From positions 124,001 through 188,000 of the forward strand of contig NZ_JQKB01000004.1 in the NCBI RefSeq assembly GCF_000745835.1: a stretch of DNA of 64,000 nt, in the 5' to 3' direction. This stretch comes from Belnapia moabensis DSM 16746 (lineage in GTDB: Bacteria; Pseudomonadota; Alphaproteobacteria; Acetobacterales; Acetobacteraceae). Of the stretch, positions 59,985 to 64,000 are shown in pieces (position 1 is the first letter of the stretch; every line of letters begins with the position of its first letter). The notes beneath the pieces were generated by a model, which was not told the DNA's origin, searched no databases, and saw nothing but the letters and a program-made list of their open reading frames with translations. The position numbers and the translations under genes are program-made.

Positions 59985-60498
59985 CCTGGCGTTGGTCGCG
60001 GCGCTGCTCGGCGCGGGGCCGGCGGCGGCGGGCGGACCCGACCTTGCCGGCGAGGCTCGGGCCGGGCTGCCGGTGGCGGGCGGGTTCGAGGCGGCGGCGC
60101 CGCAACGCTGGACGCCGGTGCGTGGCGTCACGCTGAGCCTGCTGCCGGTGCGCTTCGCCCCGCTCGCGCCGAGCTTCCCGAACCAGGGGCGCTGGTGCGG
60201 GGTGGCGGTCGGCGGGGCGGGGGCGGTGGAGAGCCTCGTCACCGTGGGCAGGGACTGGACCGAGGCCGTCAGCTGCGACGGGCTGCGCGAGGCGGGCGAG
60301 GTGCCGGCTTCGGGTGGCGTGCCGCGCTTCGCCTTAGTCTACGCGGCGAGGTCGCCCAACACCACGGTTCGGGTGCCGGTCATCCTGCGCTGGGAGGCTG
60401 GGCGGGCGGTGTTGGATGCCGAGGCCTCGCAGTGGGTGGACGAGGCGGGGCGGGGCGGCAGCCTTGCGGCGGTCAGGGCGGCGCTTCGGCAGCGCTGA
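59962..60498 (+). CDS. Periplasmic protein, putative immunity partner of the muramidase
   Basis: This 178-residue protein begins with a signal peptide (MSGSARVSLALVAALLGAGPAAAGG). The mature part is beta-rich and contains two cysteines (RWCGVAV, VSCDGLRE) that could form a disulfide in the periplasm. No known domain is recognised. It overlaps the muramidase gene by 23 bases, so the two must be co-expressed. A secreted partner for a peptidoglycan-cleaving toxin without a signal is the expected design of an immunity protein. The role is inferred from context. Its 3' end overlaps the convergent P1 peptidase gene by 26 bases. Confidence 0.6.
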   Translation: MSGSARVSLALVAALLGAGPAAAGGPDLAGEARAGLPVAGGFEAAAPQRWTPVRGVTLSLLPVRFAPLAPSFPNQGRWCGVAVGGAGAVESLVTVGRDWTEAVSCDGLREAGEVPASGGVPRFALVYAARSPNTTVRVPVILRWEAGRAVLDAEASQWVDEAGRGGSLAAVRAALRQR

Positions 60499-61489
60499 GG
60501 TCCCGCCAGCCGGGGCGGTCGCCGAGCGCCGTCGCGTGGAAGACCCCGCGGGCGACAGCGCGGGCCAGGGTCGAGGCCGCCAGATGGCCGAGGCGGGCGA
60601 GCATGCCGGGGCCGGTCAATGGTACCCTTCCGGTTGCCAGGACGAAGACGCTGTCGCCGTCGAAGGGGGTGTGGATCGGGCGGATCGCCTGGGCGAGGCC
60701 GTCGGCGGCCATGATCGCCAGGCGCTGGAGCTCGCCCTTGCCGAGGGCGGCGTTGACGGCGACGACGGCGATCGTCGTGTTGGCCATCGGGTTCACCGCG
60801 GAGCCGAGGGGGAGGGGCATCTCAGGCTCCGCGCGCCAGTCGGTGGGGGGCGGGCCGAGGCCGCCGAACTCATCCCGCATCTCATGCGGCCAAGCCCAGA
60901 AATGCCGGCTGCCGGGCATCACCGCGCTGCCGAAGCTGTTGACGGCGACGATGGCGCCGAGTTGCAGGCCATCCGCCGTGACGGTGCTGGCGCTGCCGAG
61001 GCCGCCCTTCACCCGGCCGGAGCGGGCGCCGAGCCCGGCCCCGACATTGCCTAGGGCGAAGTCCGGGCCCACCGCGCCGAGGGCGGCGCGGCCGAGCGCC
61101 GCATAGGGCGGAGCCTCGCCCCAGGATTTGTCGCCGCCATTCATCAGGTCGAAGAGGATGGCGCCGGGGACCACGGGCACCGTCGTGCCGCCGAAGGCGA
61201 CGCCGCGGCCGCGGGCGCCGAGGGCGGCGACCACCGCGCCGGCAGCGTCGAGCCCGTACATCGAGCCGCCGGAGAGGACGATGGCATCGACCGTGTTGCC
61301 GATGCTGGCCGGGTCCAGCGCCTGGATGTTGAGGGTGCCGGGGGCGCCGCCGCGGATCTCGGCGGCGGCCTGGCAGCGCTCCACGGGGTAGATGACCGTG
61401 GTGCCGGTGCGGATGCGGTGATCCTCGGCTTGGCCGACGAGGATGCCTTCGACATCGGTTATGAGGTTGCGCGGTCCGGGGCGAATCAT
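60473..61489 (-). CDS. P1 family peptidase (DmpA/L-aminopeptidase-like)
   Basis: This 338-residue member of the P1 (DmpA, L-aminopeptidase D-esterase) family is expected to self-cleave into alpha and beta chains. The N-terminal NLITDVEGILVGQAEDHRIRTGTTVIYP is typical. AIVLSGGSMYGLDAAGAV, GNVGAGLGARSGRVKGGLGSAS and LGAIVAVNSFGSAVMPG are also typical. NTTIAVVAVNAALGKGELQRLAIMAADGLAQAIRPIHTPFDGDSVFVLATG holds the conserved C-terminal chain. The start at 61489 begins MIRPGPRNL. Substrates may be beta-amino or D-amino acid peptides. It is divergent from the GNAT gene. Confidence 0.88.
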   Translation of the reverse strand: MIRPGPRNLITDVEGILVGQAEDHRIRTGTTVIYPVERCQAAAEIRGGAPGTLNIQALDPASIGNTVDAIVLSGGSMYGLDAAGAVVAALGARGRGVAFGGTTVPVVPGAILFDLMNGGDKSWGEAPPYAALGRAALGAVGPDFALGNVGAGLGARSGRVKGGLGSASTVTADGLQLGAIVAVNSFGSAVMPGSRHFWAWPHEMRDEFGGLGPPPTDWRAEPEMPLPLGSAVNPMANTTIAVVAVNAALGKGELQRLAIMAADGLAQAIRPIHTPFDGDSVFVLATGRVPLTGPGMLARLGHLAASTLARAVARGVFHATALGDRPGWRDLSAAEAPP

Positions 61490-61535
61490 GCCGGGAGCCT
61501 CGCATGGCGGGCGGCGGCGCGCTATCGGAGGCGGC

Positions 61536-61997
61536 ATGGAATGGCGAATGATGACCGAGGCGGATCTGCCGGGCGTGGTGGCGCTCGCCGGGGTGGTGCA
61601 TCCGCAGCATCCCGAGCGGCCGGAGGTCTTTGCCGAGCGGCTGGCGCTGGCGCCCGGCTTCTGCTGGGTTCTGGGGGAGAGGCTGGGCTATGCGCTGGCA
61701 CATCCCTGGTCGGGGGAGGCGCCGCCGCTCGACACCCTGCTCGGGGCGCTGCCGCGGCCGGCGGAGGCGCTGCATCTGCATGACATCGCGCTCGCCCCGG
61801 AAGCACGGGGCAAGGGGCGGGCGGAGGCGATGGTGGAGCGGCTCGCGGCGGTCGGGGCGGCGGGCGGGATCGGGCAGATGACGCTGGTCGCGGTCGCGGG
61901 CAAGGGCGGGTACTGGCGGCGGCGTGGCTTCTGGCCGGTGGCGGAGGCGGCGGGCTACGGGCCGGACGCCTGGCTCATGGTGCGGGCGCTCGGTTGA
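61536..61997 (+). CDS. GNAT family N-acetyltransferase
   Basis: This 153-residue protein has the GNAT fold. LHLHDIALAPEARGKGRAEAMVERLAAVGAAGG carries the acetyl-CoA P-loop motif (Q/R-x-x-G-x-G/A, here ARGKGRA). The C-terminal strand is typical (YWRRRGFWPVAEA). GGAG is close upstream of the ATG at 61536. No neighbouring gene indicates the acceptor. A terminator-like hairpin follows nine bases after the stop. Confidence 0.85.
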   Translation: MEWRMMTEADLPGVVALAGVVHPQHPERPEVFAERLALAPGFCWVLGERLGYALAHPWSGEAPPLDTLLGALPRPAEALHLHDIALAPEARGKGRAEAMVERLAAVGAAGGIGQMTLVAVAGKGGYWRRRGFWPVAEAAGYGPDAWLMVRALG

Positions 61998-62006
61998 GAC
62001 CGGATG

Positions 62007-62033
62007 CGGCGGCGACACCTTGGGTCGCCGCCG
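62007..62033 (+). terminator. 10-bp hairpin after the GNAT gene
   Basis: CGGCGGCGAC (62007-62016) and GTCGCCGCCG (62024-62033) are perfect arms around a seven-base loop. It starts nine bases after the stop, and only a TG-TTG tail follows. It is a probable GC-rich terminator. The next gene is on the other strand. Confidence 0.55.
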
Positions 62034-62118
62034 TGTTGCCGGGGAGGCGGCTGCTGCGGCCGGCTTCGATGGCCCGGCGGTCGCGCTCGAGCCGGCTTTC
62101 GGTGAGGCGGGCCTGCCG

Positions 62119-63066
62119 TCAGCCGAAGCGCGCCTTGAGCCAGGTGGCGGCGGCGGCGACGGAGCGGCCGGCGGCGCCGACATGGCCGAGAGCGCGGAGG
62201 AAGCCATGCACCGTGCCGGGGAAGAGCTGCGTCTCCAGCGGGATGCCGGCGGCGCGGAGGGCCTCGGCCATGGCATGGTTCTCGTCGGCGAGCACATCGA
62301 GTTCGGCGATGTGCAGCAGGCAGGGCGGCAGGCCGGCGAGGTCGGCGCGGAGCGGGGCGGCGAGCGGGTTGAGCCTGTCGGCGGGTCGGGGAGCATAGGC
62401 GTTCCAGTAGAAGCGCATGCGCTCCTCGGTCAGGCCGTAACCGGTGGCGAATTCGCGGTAGCTCGGGCGGTCGAGGCGGCTGTCGAAGACGCCGTAGTTC
62501 AGCAGCAGGCCACGGAGGGGCACCGGGGCGCCGCCGTCGCGAAGCGAGAGGGCGAGGCCCATGGCGAGGTTGGCGCCGGCGGAATCGCCGCCGATCACGA
62601 TGTGGCTCGGGTCGAGGCTCCAGACGGGACCGTCCGTGGCTATCCAGCGCAGGACGCCCTCGCATTCCTCGAGCGCCTGGGGGAAGACGGCTTCGGGGCT
62701 CAGCGCGTAATCCGGGCCGATGACGGCGCAGCCGGCGGCGGCGGCGTATTCACGCATCAGCCGGTCATGCGTGTCGATGCTGTTCCAGACCCAGCCGCCG
62801 CCGTGCAGGTAGAGCAGCACGGGGTGGGGGCCGGGCCCCTCGGGCAGGTGGACGCGGCACTGGATGCGGCGGCCGCGGATGGGGAGCCAGCGGTCTCCGC
62901 TCACGGCGGGCACCGGGCCGCCGTCGGAGAGAGGGACGTTCAGCGCCTCGGTCAGGGCGCGGGGGCGGTCGAAGGGGAGTTCCAGGCGGATGGGCGGGTG
63001 GGCGGCGGCGCGTTCCTCCATCATCCGGTTGAAGGCCAGCATCTCAGGGTCGAGGCGGGGGTCCAT
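62119..63066 (-). CDS. Alpha/beta hydrolase, HSL (hormone-sensitive lipase) family
   Basis: This 315-residue esterase-like enzyme has the oxyanion motif YLHGGGWVW (about residues 86-94) and the nucleophile elbow IGGDSAGANLAMG (Ser near 160). The catalytic Asp is in LDVLADENHAMA, and the His is in TVHGFLRALG. All members of the triad are present. HSL enzymes hydrolyse short acyl esters. The natural substrate is unknown. The start at 63066 (MDPRLDPEMLAFNRMM) is the family-typical form. It is divergent from the acyl-CoA synthetase-like gene. Confidence 0.9.
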   Translation of the reverse strand: MDPRLDPEMLAFNRMMEERAAAHPPIRLELPFDRPRALTEALNVPLSDGGPVPAVSGDRWLPIRGRRIQCRVHLPEGPGPHPVLLYLHGGGWVWNSIDTHDRLMREYAAAAGCAVIGPDYALSPEAVFPQALEECEGVLRWIATDGPVWSLDPSHIVIGGDSAGANLAMGLALSLRDGGAPVPLRGLLLNYGVFDSRLDRPSYREFATGYGLTEERMRFYWNAYAPRPADRLNPLAAPLRADLAGLPPCLLHIAELDVLADENHAMAEALRAAGIPLETQLFPGTVHGFLRALGHVGAAGRSVAAAATWLKARFG

Positions 63067-63119
63067 GGGGCGTCTCCGGTAACCTTCCCTTATGGTTGCC
63101 GCTTCAGGCTTCCAGGTCC

Positions 63120-64000
63120 ATGTTGCGGTGCACCATGTCGATGATGATCACGCGCAGCCTCTCCCCCGGCTATCAGGCGAGTTCCCTGTTCCGGCCCCGG
63201 AGCTTGGTGCTGCTGGCGAACCCCGTGCAGCCGGAGGCGGCGGTCCTGGCCGCCAATATCGCCGCGGGCGGTTTCCAGGGGCGGGCCTATGCGGTGGGGA
63301 TGGCGGTGCCGGGGCTGTTGCCGGCCGATTCGATCCAGGCGCTGCCGGAGGCGCCGGATCTTGCCGTGCTCTGCCTGCCGCCCGCGGCGCTGGAGTCCGC
63401 GATGGCGGCGCTGGCGCGGCGGGGGTGCTTCGCCGCCATCGTGCCGGGGCCGGCGCCGGATCTGGCCGGCATGTCCGTGCGGACTGGGGTGCGGGCGCTG
63501 GGGCAGGGGAGCTTCGGCCTCTGCATCCCGGCGATCGGGCTGAATGCCTCGCTCTCGCATATGCCGCCGGCGCCGGGGCGGCTGGCGCTGGTGACGCAAT
63601 CGGCGGCGCTGGCGCGGGCGGTGCTCGATTGGGCGGCGGCGGAGAAGCTCGGCTTCAGCCATGTGGTCGGCATCGGCGGCAATGCGACGCTCGGCTTCGC
63701 CGCCTCGCTCGATTGGCTGGCGCGGGATGCGGGGACGGGGGCGGTGCTGCTCGACCTCAGGCGCGTCAGGAACCGGCGGGCTTTCGTCTCGGCGGCGCGG
63801 GCAACGGCCCGAACGCGGCCGGTGATGGCGATCCGGGCCGGGGGGCGGAGCGGGGATGCCTCGGGGCTGGCCGATGCGGTGATGGAGGCGGCGCTGCGCC
63901 GCGCCGGGGTGCTGCGGGTCTCAGGGCTCGAGGACCTGCTCTCGGCGGCGGAGACGCTGGCGCGTGTCAGGCTGCGGCCGGGGGTGCGGGAAGCACGGGT
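63120..64000 (+). CDS. Acyl-CoA synthetase (NDP-forming)-like protein, N-terminal part
   Basis: The frame is open from 63120 to the window edge (293 codons), so the protein is truncated here. It reads MLRCTMSMMITRSLSPGYQ, then a CoA-binding Rossmann domain (RPRSLVLLANPVQPEAAVL, AANIAAGGFQGRAYAV, PDLAVLCLPPAALESAMAAL, CFAAIVPGPAP). A succinyl-CoA synthetase-like flavodoxin domain follows (GRLALVTQSAALARAVLDWAA, VVGIGGNATLGFAASLDWLA, ARTRPVMAIRAGGRSG). This layout is that of acetate-CoA ligases (ADP-forming) or protein acetyltransferases of the Pat type. The start could be the ATG at 63135 instead. The missing C-terminal part would decide between ATP-grasp and GNAT domains. Confidence 0.75.
   Translation, partial: MLRCTMSMMITRSLSPGYQASSLFRPRSLVLLANPVQPEAAVLAANIAAGGFQGRAYAVGMAVPGLLPADSIQALPEAPDLAVLCLPPAALESAMAALARRGCFAAIVPGPAPDLAGMSVRTGVRALGQGSFGLCIPAIGLNASLSHMPPAPGRLALVTQSAALARAVLDWAAAEKLGFSHVVGIGGNATLGFAASLDWLARDAGTGAVLLDLRRVRNRRAFVSAARATARTRPVMAIRAGGRSGDASGLADAVMEAALRRAGVLRVSGLEDLLSAAETLARVRLRPGVREAR

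Noticed and set aside
61998-62118. Extra short gene between the GNAT and HSL hydrolase genes
   Set aside because: Only a hairpin and short open stretches; no start with ribosome site.

Overview
The window is chromosomal DNA of a very GC-rich alphaproteobacterium, most likely a member of the Acetobacteraceae (Roseomonas-like). This rests on base composition, the protein sequences, the layout around pheST/lepA, and intergenic palindromes with GAAA loops. Genes are tightly packed, with many ATGA, GTGA and TGATG stop/start overlaps. I saw no tRNA, rRNA, CRISPR array, insertion sequence or prophage.

Layout. (1) 1-7.2 kb: the first codons of a probable DNA polymerase IV and a ROK sugar kinase on the minus strand. 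A four-gene plus-strand run follows: a TusA-like carrier, a histone-deacetylase-fold amidohydrolase, an NPPY methyltransferase and a haem-oxygenase-like iron enzyme. Then come a VOC protein, an allantoate-amidohydrolase-type M20 enzyme and a VIT1/CCC1 metal transporter. (2) 7.2-13.9 kb: central carbon genes tkt-gap-pgk with a promoter and upstream palindrome, then a Nudix hydrolase, small proteins and a creatininase-family enzyme. (3) 14-25.8 kb: core housekeeping genes. ftsY, mtaB, dapF and a HerA-like ATPase are on the minus strand; rpmI-rplT-pheS-pheT and lepA are on the plus strand. (4) 25.8-30.7 kb: catabolic and transport genes with LysR and GntR regulators. (5) 30.7-42.5 kb: a nine-gene minus-strand type VI secretion (T6SS) operon, vgrG - DUF6931-like - PAAR - tagH(FHA) - tssK - tssL(OmpA) - tssM - tagF - pppA. 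The sheath, baseplate, Hcp and ClpV genes are not in the window. (6) 42.7-52.2 kb: an RraA-like aldolase, a small secreted protein that seems to start at CTG, a GAF-GGDEF diguanylate cyclase, a thioesterase, an LprI-like protein, a Bug-type binding protein, an enoyl-CoA hydratase with a nitronate monooxygenase, and a marR-emrA-emrB efflux operon. (7) 52.2-57.9 kb: tamA-tamB for outer-membrane assembly. (8) 57.9-64 kb: an M20 amidohydrolase, a muramidase overlapping a signal-peptide protein, a P1 peptidase, a GNAT enzyme, an HSL-type hydrolase and the start of an acyl-CoA synthetase-like gene that runs off the window.

The most interesting items are these. The muramidase (no signal peptide) overlaps a periplasmic partner at 59115-60498, which looks like an antibacterial T6SS effector/immunity pair away from the T6SS operon. 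TssL carries an N-terminal threonine motif that, with the FHA protein, TagF and PppA, implies threonine-phosphorylation control of the T6SS, although the kinase is not in the window. The tusA-HDAC-methyltransferase-iron enzyme operon has no function I can assign. A 59-bp double-hairpin repeat occurs twice in the same orientation 16.8 kb apart, and PheT carries an extra segment of about 28 residues.
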